Source of the DNA: Citrobacter sp. RHB25-C09
Lineage (GTDB): Bacteria; Pseudomonadota; Gammaproteobacteria; Enterobacterales; Enterobacteriaceae
Direction of reading: 5' to 3'
DNA length: 64,000 nt
Assembly (NCBI RefSeq): GCF_013836145.1
Contig: NZ_CP057483.1
Location: 310,001 to 374,000 of the forward strand
Shown here: positions 36,349 to 44,067 of the stretch, one piece after another
Layout: each line of letters begins with the position of its first letter
How positions within the stretch are numbered: position 1 is the first letter of the stretch
Position numbers and translations under genes: made by a program
Notes under the pieces: model-generated
The model's input: only the letters and a program-made list of their open reading frames with translations
Told to the model about the DNA's origin: nothing
Database searches by the model: none

Positions 36349-36822
36349 CTATTTTACGTACTCGATCGCATTGACGTACCAGCTGGCTTCACCGCCTGGT
36401 GTATTGACCACTGCCAGATCGCCGACCTCTTTTTTCAACAGGGCGCGGGCCATGGGGGAATCAATGGAGATGTAATCCTTACGGCCGAAAATTTCATCGT
36501 AGCCGACAATACGAAAGCGACGGGTATCACCGTCGTCATTTTCGATTTCCACCCAGGCGCCGAAAAACACTTTGCCTTCCTGCTGCGGGGAATAATCGAC
36601 GATTTTTAGGTTTTCCATGCATTTGGTCAGATAACGGACGCGACGGTCGATCTCACGCAGCCGCTTTTTATTATACTGGTAGTCGGCATTCTCGCTGCGG
36701 TCACCCAAACTCGCAGCCCAGGTCACCTTTTTAGTGACTTCCGGGCGCTCTTCGCGCCAGAGATAATTGAGTTCGTGTTTGAGCTTTTCGTACCCTTCCC
36801 GGGTAACCAGGGGCGTTTTCAT
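36349..36822 (-). CDS. greB: Transcription elongation factor GreB
   Basis: A 157-residue Gre factor that enters the RNA polymerase secondary channel and stimulates cleavage of backtracked RNA. The N-terminal coiled coil carries the acidic tip GDRSENADYQYNKKRLREID (about residues 41-60), and the C-terminal FKBP-like domain follows. The ATG at 36822 gives the known MKTPLVTREGYEKL start; an upstream frame extension to 36858 adds 12 unrelated residues. The E. coli protein has one extra C-terminal proline. It is divergent from ompR. Confidence 0.96.
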   Translation of the reverse strand: MKTPLVTREGYEKLKHELNYLWREERPEVTKKVTWAASLGDRSENADYQYNKKRLREIDRRVRYLTKCMENLKIVDYSPQQEGKVFFGAWVEIENDDGDTRRFRIVGYDEIFGRKDYISIDSPMARALLKKEVGDLAVVNTPGGEASWYVNAIEYVK

Positions 36823-37048
36823 CTTATTGATTACCTTTAAGTCTGTGACGATGCGCACAATTCGTATTACGTCACCCTACTAACAGAATAAATAATGTGC
36901 CGTTCGTTTCATTGTATACTTAAGCTGCTGTTAAATATGCTTTGTAACAATTTAGCCTGGAATTCATACCAGAATTCGCTGGTGACGAACGTAAGCTTTT
37001 TTAAGAATACATACCTTCAATTGTTGCGAACCTTTGGGAGTACAAACA

Positions 37049-37768
37049 ATGCAAGAGAACTATAAAATTCTGGTGGTAGATGACGACATGCGTCTGCGCG
37101 CGCTGCTGGAACGTTATCTTACCGAACAGGGCTTCCAGGTTCGAAGCGTCGCTAACGCTGAGCAGATGGATCGTCTGCTGACCCGTGAATCTTTTCATCT
37201 CATGGTACTGGATCTGATGCTGCCGGGTGAAGATGGCCTGTCTATTTGCCGTCGCTTGCGCAGCCAGAGTAACCCGATGCCGATCATCATGGTGACGGCG
37301 AAAGGTGAGGAGGTTGACCGCATCGTGGGTCTGGAAATCGGCGCTGACGACTATATTCCAAAACCGTTTAATCCACGTGAACTGTTGGCGCGTATTCGTG
37401 CCGTGCTGCGCCGTCAGGCGAACGAACTGCCAGGCGCTCCGTCGCAAGAAGAAGCGGTGATTGCCTTCGGTAAATTCAAACTGAACCTTGGCACCCGCGA
37501 AATGTTCCGCGAAGACGAGCCGATGCCGCTTACCAGTGGAGAATTCGCGGTTCTGAAAGCGTTGGTCAGCCACCCACGCGAGCCGCTTTCCCGTGACAAA
37601 CTGATGAACCTGGCGCGTGGCCGTGAGTATTCCGCGATGGAGCGTTCCATCGACGTACAAATTTCCCGTCTGCGCCGCATGGTGGAAGAAGATCCCGCAC
37701 ATCCGCGTTACATTCAGACCGTCTGGGGTCTGGGTTATGTCTTCGTGCCGGACGGTTCTAAAGCATGA
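37049..37768 (+). CDS. ompR: Osmoregulation response regulator OmpR
   Basis: A 239-residue response regulator that looks identical to E. coli OmpR. The receiver domain has the DDD acidic pocket at residues 11-13 and the phosphorylation site D55 in VLDLMLPGEDG. The winged-helix DNA-binding domain (about 137-235) ends in YIQTVWGLGYVF. It controls porin genes and acid and osmotic responses. The ATG at 37049 follows GGGAGTACAAAC. Its stop region overlaps the envZ ATG by 4 bases. Confidence 0.98.
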   Translation: MQENYKILVVDDDMRLRALLERYLTEQGFQVRSVANAEQMDRLLTRESFHLMVLDLMLPGEDGLSICRRLRSQSNPMPIIMVTAKGEEVDRIVGLEIGADDYIPKPFNPRELLARIRAVLRRQANELPGAPSQEEAVIAFGKFKLNLGTREMFREDEPMPLTSGEFAVLKALVSHPREPLSRDKLMNLARGREYSAMERSIDVQISRLRRMVEEDPAHPRYIQTVWGLGYVFVPDGSKA

Positions 37769-39117
37769 GGCGAATGCGCTTCTCGCCACGAAGTTCATTT
37801 GCCCGCACGCTGTTGCTCATCGTCACCCTGCTGTTTGTCAGCCTGGTGACGACTTATCTGGTGGTGCTGAACTTTGCGATCCTGCCGAGCCTCCAGCAGT
37901 TTAATAAGGTCCTGGCCTACGAAGTCCGTATGCTGATGACCGATAAACTGCAACTGGAGGACGGTACGCAGCTGGTGGTGCCTCCTGCATTTCGTCGTGA
38001 GATTTACCGTGAGCTGGGAATTTCTCTCTATTCCAATGAGGCCGCAGAAGAAGCCGGGCTGCGTTGGGCGCAACACTATGAATTCTTAAGCCACCAAATG
38101 GCGCAGCAGTTGGGGGGCCCAACGGAAGTGCGCGTTGAGGTCAACAAAAGCTCGCCGGTAGTGTGGCTAAAAACCTGGCTGTCACCCAACATCTGGGTGC
38201 GGGTACCCTTAACGGAGATTCACCAGGGCGATTTCTCACCGCTGTTCCGTTATACGCTGGCAATTATGCTGATGGCGATAGGGGGGGCGTGGCTGTTTAT
38301 TCGTATTCAGAACCGACCCCTGGTCGATCTCGAACATGCCGCCTTGCAGGTCGGGAAGGGGATAATTCCGCCACCGCTGCGGGAGTACGGTGCCTCGGAG
38401 GTCCGTTCGGTGACTCGTGCCTTTAACCACATGGCGGCCGGGGTGAAACAGTTAGCTGATGACCGCACGTTATTGATGGCAGGCGTCAGTCACGATCTGC
38501 GCACGCCATTGACGCGTATTCGTCTGGCGACAGAAATGATGGGCGAGCAGGATGGCTATCTGGCTGAGTCCATCAACAAAGATATTGAAGAGTGCAACGC
38601 GATTATCGAACAGTTCATCGACTACCTGCGCACCGGGCAGGAGATGCCGATGGAGATGGCAGATCTTAATGCCGTCCTGGGAGAAGTCGTGGCGGCCGAA
38701 AGCGGCTATGAACGTGAAATCGACACCGCGCTGCAGCCAGGCAGCATCCAGGTGAAAATGCACCCGCTGTCCATCAAACGTGCCGTGGCGAATATGGTGG
38801 TGAACGCCGCCCGTTACGGTAATGGCTGGATTAAAGTCAGCAGCGGTACGGAGCCGCATCGCGCCTGGTTCCAGGTGGAAGATGACGGTCCGGGGATCAA
38901 GCCTGAACAGCGTAAACACCTGTTCCAGCCATTTGTGCGCGGCGACAGTGCGCGCAGTACCAGCGGCACGGGGTTAGGTCTGGCGATTGTCCAGCGTATT
39001 GTCGACAACCATAACGGGATGCTGGAAATTGGCACCAGCGAGCGCGGCGGGCTTTCTATCCGTGCCTGGCTGCCAGTTCCCGTGACTCGCGTCCCGGGGC
39101 CGACAAAAGAAGCGTAA
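37765..39117 (+). CDS. envZ: Osmosensor histidine kinase EnvZ
   Basis: A 450-residue inner-membrane sensor kinase. It has one membrane span at about residues 16-38, a periplasmic domain to about 158, a second span (about 160-178), a HAMP domain, and the dimerisation domain with phospho-histidine in AGVSHDLRTPLTRIR (about H243). The ATPase domain has N-box VNAARYGNG, VEDDGPGI and GTGLGLAIV. It phosphorylates and dephosphorylates OmpR. It overlaps ompR by 4 bases and ends at a terminator. Confidence 0.97.
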   Translation: MRRMRFSPRSSFARTLLLIVTLLFVSLVTTYLVVLNFAILPSLQQFNKVLAYEVRMLMTDKLQLEDGTQLVVPPAFRREIYRELGISLYSNEAAEEAGLRWAQHYEFLSHQMAQQLGGPTEVRVEVNKSSPVVWLKTWLSPNIWVRVPLTEIHQGDFSPLFRYTLAIMLMAIGGAWLFIRIQNRPLVDLEHAALQVGKGIIPPPLREYGASEVRSVTRAFNHMAAGVKQLADDRTLLMAGVSHDLRTPLTRIRLATEMMGEQDGYLAESINKDIEECNAIIEQFIDYLRTGQEMPMEMADLNAVLGEVVAAESGYEREIDTALQPGSIQVKMHPLSIKRAVANMVVNAARYGNGWIKVSSGTEPHRAWFQVEDDGPGIKPEQRKHLFQPFVRGDSARSTSGTGLGLAIVQRIVDNHNGMLEIGTSERGGLSIRAWLPVPVTRVPGPTKEA

Positions 39118-39118
39118 A

Positions 39119-39144
39119 AAAGGGAGGCGGAATGCCTCCCTTTT
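39119..39144 (+). terminator. Rho-independent terminator of ompR-envZ
   Basis: GGGAGGC (39122-39128) pairs with GCCTCCC (39134-39140) around a GGAAT loop, with A and T flanks that extend the stem and give a T-rich tail. Confidence 0.9.
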
Positions 39145-39162
39145 GCTTTAGATGCCTGATGG

Positions 39163-39203
39163 CGCTAAACCGTAGGCCGGATAAGGCAGTTATGCCGCCA
39201 TCC
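39163..39203. repeat. REP element, left copy flanking the toxin-antitoxin pair
   Basis: A 41-base block beginning CGCTAAACCGTAGGCCGG and ending GCCGCCATCC. It is identical over all 41 bases to 39973-40013 and in the same orientation. After this block the copy diverges (TGATGG here, GGCAAC there). Confidence 0.9.
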
Positions 39204-39222
39204 TGATGGTATGCGTCACAGC

Positions 39223-39519
39223 TCAGATAGCTTTTAACTGATTGATGATGAATGGGTTGGTCTGGAGCAATAAAAGAAGTTTGCGTGGAGCCCCAGTTGG
39301 CTGGCGTCTTTTGGTTTCCCAGCTTTTTACCAGATCATAACTTACACCAACGGCGGCGGCGAAGTCCTGCTGGCGCAGGCCTGTTGCTTCGCGAATGGCT
39401 TTCACATCAATCTCGCTGAATGTGTGTACGTGTTCTGGTGTTGGAGTGTGTTCACCTTTTTCGATACGTACCATTTCTTCTGCACTGGCCAGCAGATCGG
39501 CAAAAAGTTCGTCTTTCAT
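39223..39519 (-). CDS. HigA/NadS-like antitoxin with helix-turn-helix
   Basis: A 98-residue protein with an N-terminal helical arm (about 1-30) and a Cro/XRE helix-turn-helix at about residues 45-68 (LRQQDFAAAVGVSYDLVKSWE). This is the pattern of HigA- and NadS-type antitoxins. It follows the toxin gene by 23 bases on the same strand, giving the toxin-first order typical of higBA. It probably neutralises the toxin and represses the shared promoter at the palindrome upstream. It is not part of the E. coli K-12 locus as I remember it. Family call is firm; exact subfamily is not. Confidence 0.8.
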   Translation of the reverse strand: MKDELFADLLASAEEMVRIEKGEHTPTPEHVHTFSEIDVKAIREATGLRQQDFAAAVGVSYDLVKSWETKRRQPTGAPRKLLLLLQTNPFIINQLKAI

Positions 39520-39542
39520 TCTGCTCTCCCAGAGTGCTGTTG

Positions 39543-39860
39543 TTACAAAAGCATATCAGATAATTGCTTCAGCAATTTTTTCTGACCTTCCGTTAAATCG
39601 TCCTGTTCATTTTTAGGGTAGATTAACGCAAGATAAATACGGCCCATACGTGTTACGTTATAGTAAATGACCCGTACACCGCCACGCTTTCCCATCCCTG
39701 CTCGATTCCAACGAATTTTTCTGAATCCACCTGTACCAGAAATGGTATCGCCCGTTTCGGGGTCATCTATAAGAACTTCTTGAAACGCGCGGAACTCATC
39801 ATCAGGCATCAGCAGTGGACGCCGTTTACTGAATCCTTGTAGCTCAATGAAAGTGAACAT
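39543..39860 (-). CDS. RelE/HigB-like toxin
   Basis: A 105-residue basic protein with the RelE/ParE fold signature: a helix with DDEFRAFQEVLIDDP, then beta strands GFRKIRWNRAGMGKRGGVRVIYYN and IYLALIYPKNEQDDL, and a C-terminal helix. Such toxins usually cut mRNA on the ribosome. The ATG at 39860 follows AGGATG and is 33 bases from a perfect TATAAT box; an upstream frame extension to 39890 overlaps the promoter and is rejected. The antitoxin gene follows. Toxicity is inferred from the family. Confidence 0.8.
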   Translation of the reverse strand: MFTFIELQGFSKRRPLLMPDDEFRAFQEVLIDDPETGDTISGTGGFRKIRWNRAGMGKRGGVRVIYYNVTRMGRIYLALIYPKNEQDDLTEGQKKLLKQLSDMLL

Positions 39861-39892
39861 GACGCATCCTGCGTACGATAATTGTAACATCC

Positions 39893-39921
39893 ATTATAAG
39901 TGTACTAGGTACACTTTAAAA
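39893..39921 (-). promoter_or_regulatory. Toxin-antitoxin promoter with palindromic operator
   Basis: On the minus strand a perfect TATAAT lies at 39893-39898. The perfect inverted repeat AAGTGTAC / GTACACTT (39898-39905 and 39909-39916, 3-base centre) fills the spacer between it and a weak -35 (39916-39921). A repressor bound there would block RNA polymerase, as expected for self-regulation by the antitoxin. Confidence 0.75.
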
Positions 39922-39930
39922 GAGTGGGAA

Positions 39931-39963
39931 ATAAAAAGCCCCCATCCATAAGGAAAAGGGGCT
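39931..39963 (-). terminator. Rho-independent terminator of pckA
   Basis: Read on the minus strand, AGCCCC (39958-39963) pairs with GGGGCT (39937-39942), followed by TTTTTAT. It lies 62 bases after the pckA stop and upstream of the toxin promoter, so it should shield that promoter from pckA transcripts. Confidence 0.85.
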
Positions 39964-39972
39964 CGTGAATAT

Positions 39973-40018
39973 CGCTAAACCGTAGGCCGGATAAGGCAGT
40001 TATGCCGCCATCCGGCAA
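39973..40018. repeat. REP element, right copy flanking the toxin-antitoxin pair
   Basis: Bases 39973-40013 are identical to 39163-39203. This copy continues with GGCAACG and so keeps the complete REP palindrome, whereas the left copy is altered at its end. Confidence 0.9.
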
Positions 40019-40024
40019 CGTGAG

Positions 40025-41644
40025 TTACAGCTTCGGTCCGGCGCTAACCAGCGCTTCGCCTGCTGGGGTATCGGTGTATTTCTCGAAGTTCTCGATAAAC
40101 AGTTTCGCCAGCGCTGTGGCTTTTTCTTGCCACTGTTCTGGTGACGCGTAGGTATTACGCGGGTCGAGAATGCGGGTATCAACGCCCGGCAGTTCGGTTG
40201 GGATTGCCAGATCGAACATCGGCAGGTTGAAGGTTTCTGCATCGTCCAGAGAACCGTTCAGGATGGCGTCGATAATGGCGCGGGTATCTTTAATGGAGAT
40301 ACGTTTGCCAGTACCGTTCCAGCCGGTGTTTACCAGATAGGCCTGCGCACCTGCGGCCTGCATACGTTTCACCAGCACTTCTGCATACTGAGTCGGGTGC
40401 AGCGACAGGAATGCCGCGCCGAAACAGGCGGAGAAGGTCGGCGTCGGTTCTGTAACGCCACGTTCCGTACCGGCCAGTTTGGCGGTGAAGCCAGACAGGA
40501 AGTGGTACTGCGTTTGGTTCGCCGTCAGGCGAGATACCGGCGGCAATACGCCAAAGGCGTCTGCGGTCAGGAAGATCACCTTCGTGGCATGACCTGCTTT
40601 GGAAACTGGCTTAACGATGTTTTCGATGTGGTAGATTGGGTAGGAAACGCGGGTATTCTCGGTTTTCGAACCGTCATCAAAGTCGATGGAACCATCAGCA
40701 CGTACGGTGACGTTTTCCAGCAGTGCATCGCGACGAATCGCGTTGTAGATTTCCGGCTCTGCCTCTTTCGACAGCTTAATCGTTTTCGCGTAGCAGCCGC
40801 CTTCAAAGTTGAACACGCCATCGTCGTCCCAACCGTGCTCGTCATCGCCAATCAGACGGCGTTTCGGGTCGGTGGAAAGCGTCGTTTTCCCGGTGCCGGA
40901 AAGCCCGAAGAATACGGCTACGTCGCCCTTCTCGCCCACGTTGGCGGAGCAGTGCATTGACGCGATACCCTTCAGCGGCAGCAGGTAGTTCATTACCGAG
41001 AACATCCCTTTCTTCATTTCGCCGCCGTACCAGGTACCACCAATCAACTGGATACGTTCGGTCAGGTTGAAGGCAACAAAGTTCTCAGAGTTCAGACCCT
41101 GCTCTTTCCACTGCGGGTTAGTGCATTTCGCACCATTCATGACGATAAAGTCAGGCTCAAAGCCTTCCAGTTCTTCGTCGCTCGGGCGGATGAACATGTT
41201 TTTCACGAAATGTGCCTGCCAGGCGACTTCGGTAATGAAGCGCACAGAAAGGCGAGTGTCAGCGTTTGCACCGCAGAACGCGTCCACAATGAACAGACGC
41301 TTGCCTGAAAGCTGTTGGGTGACAAGGCCTTTCAGGTGCTGCCAGGTTTCCTGTGTGAGAGGTTTGTTGTCGTTCTTACCTTTTCCTTTGTCGGACCACC
41401 ACAGCGTGTCACGTGTGGTGTCATCACGAACAATGTACTTATCTTTCGGCGAACGTCCGGTGAAAATACCGGTATCAACTGCAACGGCACCCAGATCGGT
41501 CAACACACCGCGCTCATAGCCCTTCAGGGTTGGATCTAACTCTTCCTGATAGAGGGTGTCATAGCTGGGGTTGTAGACGATTTCATGGACATCGTTGATA
41601 CCATAAGCCTTGAGATCTTGCGGGGTTAATCGTTTCACGCGCAT
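40025..41644 (-). CDS. pckA: Phosphoenolpyruvate carboxykinase (ATP)
   Basis: A 539-residue enzyme that converts oxaloacetate and ATP to phosphoenolpyruvate, CO2 and ADP, the key gluconeogenic step. The ATP loop GLSGTGKTTLS is at about residues 247-257, with kinase-2 motif LIGDDEHGWDDDGVFNFEGGCYAK. RSPKDKYIV near residue 64 is the substrate-binding segment. A strong CRP site lies upstream, fitting catabolite control. It ends at a REP element and a terminator. The length is within one residue of the E. coli enzyme. Confidence 0.97.
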   Translation of the reverse strand: MRVKRLTPQDLKAYGINDVHEIVYNPSYDTLYQEELDPTLKGYERGVLTDLGAVAVDTGIFTGRSPKDKYIVRDDTTRDTLWWSDKGKGKNDNKPLTQETWQHLKGLVTQQLSGKRLFIVDAFCGANADTRLSVRFITEVAWQAHFVKNMFIRPSDEELEGFEPDFIVMNGAKCTNPQWKEQGLNSENFVAFNLTERIQLIGGTWYGGEMKKGMFSVMNYLLPLKGIASMHCSANVGEKGDVAVFFGLSGTGKTTLSTDPKRRLIGDDEHGWDDDGVFNFEGGCYAKTIKLSKEAEPEIYNAIRRDALLENVTVRADGSIDFDDGSKTENTRVSYPIYHIENIVKPVSKAGHATKVIFLTADAFGVLPPVSRLTANQTQYHFLSGFTAKLAGTERGVTEPTPTFSACFGAAFLSLHPTQYAEVLVKRMQAAGAQAYLVNTGWNGTGKRISIKDTRAIIDAILNGSLDDAETFNLPMFDLAIPTELPGVDTRILDPRNTYASPEQWQEKATALAKLFIENFEKYTDTPAGEALVSAGPKL

Positions 41645-41762
41645 ATCACTGCTCCTTAGCCAATATGTATTACCTGAAATAGTAAGGTTTTTTTGGGGTC
41701 GTTAACCGCGACAAGGCTCATAGATTTATTATCTGGACAAAATCACGATCGACTGAATACGC

Positions 41763-41778
41763 TGTGACTCCTGTCACG
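41763..41778 (-). promoter_or_regulatory. CRP site before pckA
   Basis: TGTGA-CTCCTG-TCACG matches the CRP consensus at nine of ten core bases with correct spacing. It is 119 bases before the pckA start. Confidence 0.75.
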
Positions 41779-41973
41779 AAGCGGCAGTTATTATGGCAGG
41801 AATGACTTTTTTGTTGTGGATAATGTTCTTAAAACGTTAAAAGCGAGAGTTTTTAACTAGCAGAATGCGAGCGAAATCACATTTATGCGAAGAATGATTT
41901 TTGCGATTGCATATCAAATATCGATTCACCAGGAAAAACAATTTTCGATGTTTTGCGGAGTATTTTGACATTG

Positions 41974-42004
41974 GAGCCGGATGACGGAGGGCGACATCCG
42001 GCTC
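41974..42004 (-). terminator. REP-like inverted repeat after hslO
   Basis: GAGCCGGATG (41974-41983) and CATCCGGCTC (41995-42004) form a perfect 10-bp stem just after the hslO stop. It has REP character but no T-run, so it may stabilise mRNA ends rather than terminate. Confidence 0.55.
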
Positions 42005-42018
42005 ATTGGTGATGTAGA

Positions 42019-42897
42019 TCAATGTACCTGTGGGTCGGCAGGATTGGCGTTATTACGGATTTCGGCAATATCCATCGCATTAAACAGATAGTGGCTACCG
42101 CAGTAGTCGCAGTGCATATCGATTTCGCCTTCTTCTGCCAGAATGCTGTCCACTTCTTCATCCGGCAGGGTTTTCAGCGCGCCCGCGCAACGTTCACGCG
42201 AACAGGTGCATTTGAACTCTACGTCCTGCGGATCGTAAAGTGTGACCTCTTCTTCGTGGTACAGACGCCACAGCACTTCGTTCGCGGGCAGAGTCAGTAA
42301 CTCTTCAGCTTTGATGGTTTCAGTCAGCGCGGCAAGATGGTCAAAATCATCCGCCTGTGCATTCTGCGCAGGCATCACCTGCAACAGCATACCGCCCGCA
42401 GCGGCTTTTCCGTCAACGTCGCCGGTACGAATATACAGGCGGGTTGGCAACTGCTCGGAGCGCAGGAAGTAATCTTCCAGGCAGGCCGCCAGGGTATCGC
42501 CTTCCAGCCCAACCACGCCCTGATAGCGTTCACCTTCTTCCGGCGTAATGGTAATGACCAGATAGCCGTTGCCGACCAGGGTTTTCAGATCCGCATTTTC
42601 CGGAACATCGCCCTGTACGCGCGCCACGCCGCGCATCTGCTGGTTATTATTACCGTTGATGACGGCCAGGCTTAACGGGCCGTCGCCCTGCAACTGAACG
42701 GTAATATCACCGGCAAATTTTAGCGTTGCGGTCAGCAGGCTGGTGGCGACCAGCAGTTCTGACAGCACCGTTTTCACCGGCTGCGGATAGGTGTGATTTT
42801 CGAGGATCTGTTGCAGGGTTTCCGATACGGTTACCAGTTCGCCGCGGACGGCAAAGTTTTCAAACAGATAACGGTGTAATTGGTCATGTTGCGGCAT
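42019..42897 (-). CDS. hslO: Redox-regulated chaperone Hsp33 (HslO)
   Basis: A 292-residue holdase chaperone that is switched on by oxidation. The N-terminal substrate domain is followed by a C-terminal zinc module with CTC (about residues 232-234) and CDYC (about 265-268), the four redox cysteines. I choose the second of two close ATGs (42897) because the AGAGAG ribosome site is correctly spaced from it; the first, at 42903, abuts that site. hslR lies 24 bases upstream on the same strand. Confidence 0.95.
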   Translation of the reverse strand: MPQHDQLHRYLFENFAVRGELVTVSETLQQILENHTYPQPVKTVLSELLVATSLLTATLKFAGDITVQLQGDGPLSLAVINGNNNQQMRGVARVQGDVPENADLKTLVGNGYLVITITPEEGERYQGVVGLEGDTLAACLEDYFLRSEQLPTRLYIRTGDVDGKAAAGGMLLQVMPAQNAQADDFDHLAALTETIKAEELLTLPANEVLWRLYHEEEVTLYDPQDVEFKCTCSRERCAGALKTLPDEEVDSILAEEGEIDMHCDYCGSHYLFNAMDIAEIRNNANPADPQVH

Positions 42898-42921
42898 AAT
42901 CATCTCTCTTGCGGGTGACAG

Positions 42922-43323
42922 TTATTCACTGTCGCCGTGTTTAAATCGTAACAGGTCGCGGCGTTCTTTCTTATCCGGTCGCCTGTCCGGGTGCGGCATG
43001 GTCAACGCGTTCAGCTTCCGCGCCAGCGCCATTTTCTCGCGTTTAGCGATACTTTCCGCCGTCTCTTCATACAGATTAACGGCTTCATTGGCCGGTCGGC
43101 GTTGTTCGACGATCGCTTTGATCACCACCGTGCGTTCGTCATTGCCCTGACGCAGCGTCAGGGTGGCGTTGAGCTCGACGATCTTACTCGGCTTACTGCG
43201 CTGCCCGTTGTAGTGAACCTTACCGCCTTCAATCATTTCGCGAGCCAGTGCGCGTGTTTTATAAAACCGCGCGGCCCATAGCCATTTATCCAGTCTGACC
43301 TCAAGCGAGGGCTTCTCTTTCAT
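42922..43323 (-). CDS. hslR: Ribosome-associated heat shock protein Hsp15 (HslR)
   Basis: A 133-residue RNA-binding protein with an S4 domain at about residues 9-70 (VRLDKWLWAARFYKTRALAREMIEGGKV) and a basic C-terminal tail. It recognises 50S subunits blocked with peptidyl-tRNA and helps recycle them. It lies between yrfG (10-base gap) and hslO (24-base gap), so the three form an operon linked to heat and oxidative stress. The length equals E. coli HslR. Confidence 0.95.
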   Translation of the reverse strand: MKEKPSLEVRLDKWLWAARFYKTRALAREMIEGGKVHYNGQRSKPSKIVELNATLTLRQGNDERTVVIKAIVEQRRPANEAVNLYEETAESIAKREKMALARKLNALTMPHPDRRPDKKERRDLLRFKHGDSE

Positions 43324-43333
43324 GGCGTCTCCT

Positions 43334-44002
43334 TCACATCAGTGAGGGGATCAGTCGGCGGTAGTCATTCAATGACGGATGGCGTTCATACTGCTTTTCC
43401 GCAACGCCAGAGTCGGGGTTGGTCACGCCAAGGCAATATCGAATACCAAAATTTGCCGCTGCGTCGAGAATCGGTTCGCTATCATCAATAAACAGCGTTT
43501 TCTCTGCACTCATTCCCGTTTCTTCAGCCACGGCGCGCCATAACCGCTGATCCTCTTTGGGATAACCAAATGTGTGGGTGGAAAGTAATAAATCAAGGTG
43601 CGAGGCCAGACCGGTGTGCTCCAGCTTCACCGCCAGATTATGCGGATGGGCATTGGTCAGCAAAATGCGACGTTTGCCGCAGGCCTTTAACGCCTCTAAA
43701 AAAGGGACGGTATCCTCCCGCAGGACAGCGCGTGGCCCCATTGCCGTCGTCATCGCGCAGATATCCAGGCCCAGGCGTTCGCTCCAGTAATCAAGACAGT
43801 ACCAGTTTAGCGTATGCTGCACGGCATGATACTCCTGGCGGATGTGCTGCTGGGCTTCCTGTGGCGAGATCCCCCGCTGAGCGCTGTAGGTTTCAGGCAC
43901 CAGTTTTTGCCAGAAGTAGGTATCAAATGCCAGATCGAGCAGGGTGCCGTCCATGTCCAGCAGGACGGTATCCACTTCCTGCCAGTTAACGTCAATGTGC
44001 AT
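43334..44002 (-). CDS. yrfG: HAD-family GMP/IMP nucleotidase YrfG
   Basis: A 222-residue haloacid dehalogenase-type phosphatase. Motif I is DMDGTLLDL (about residues 16-24), motif II LLTNAHPHN, and motif III/IV FGYPKEDQRL with LFIDDSEPILDAA. The E. coli protein hydrolyses GMP and IMP. I choose the ATG at 44002 (MHIDVNW), preceded by GGAGAG; an upstream frame extension to 44047 lies in the intercistronic hairpin. It belongs to the igaA-yrfG-hslR-hslO gene row. Confidence 0.93.
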   Translation of the reverse strand: MHIDVNWQEVDTVLLDMDGTLLDLAFDTYFWQKLVPETYSAQRGISPQEAQQHIRQEYHAVQHTLNWYCLDYWSERLGLDICAMTTAMGPRAVLREDTVPFLEALKACGKRRILLTNAHPHNLAVKLEHTGLASHLDLLLSTHTFGYPKEDQRLWRAVAEETGMSAEKTLFIDDSEPILDAAANFGIRYCLGVTNPDSGVAEKQYERHPSLNDYRRLIPSLM

Positions 44003-44027
44003 GGGAACTCTCCAGAGTAGAACGCGT

Positions 44028-44058
44028 TGCGCGACAGGGTAGCACACCCTGTCGCGCA
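44028..44058 (-). other. Perfect 13-bp hairpin between igaA and yrfG
   Basis: TGCGCGACAGGGT (44028-44040) and ACCCTGTCGCGCA (44046-44058) are exact inverted repeats around a 5-base loop. The hairpin starts 9 bases after the igaA stop and ends 25 bases before the yrfG start. There is no T-run after it on the minus strand, so it does not look like a standard terminator, and it is not a REP unit. Confidence 0.8.
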
Positions 44059-44067
44059 GACATGTTA

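Larger units (their letters stand above)
41645..42018. other. Gap between pckA and hslO
   Basis: This 374-base AT-rich gap holds the pckA promoter region with a CRP site (41763-41778) and, next to hslO, a strong inverted repeat (41974-42004). No gene is seen. E. coli K-12 has yhgE here. Confidence 0.65.

Noticed and set aside
39861..39890. Ten-residue upstream extension of the toxin
   Set aside because: It reaches almost to the -10 box and has no ribosome site, while the ATG at 39860 follows AGGATG.
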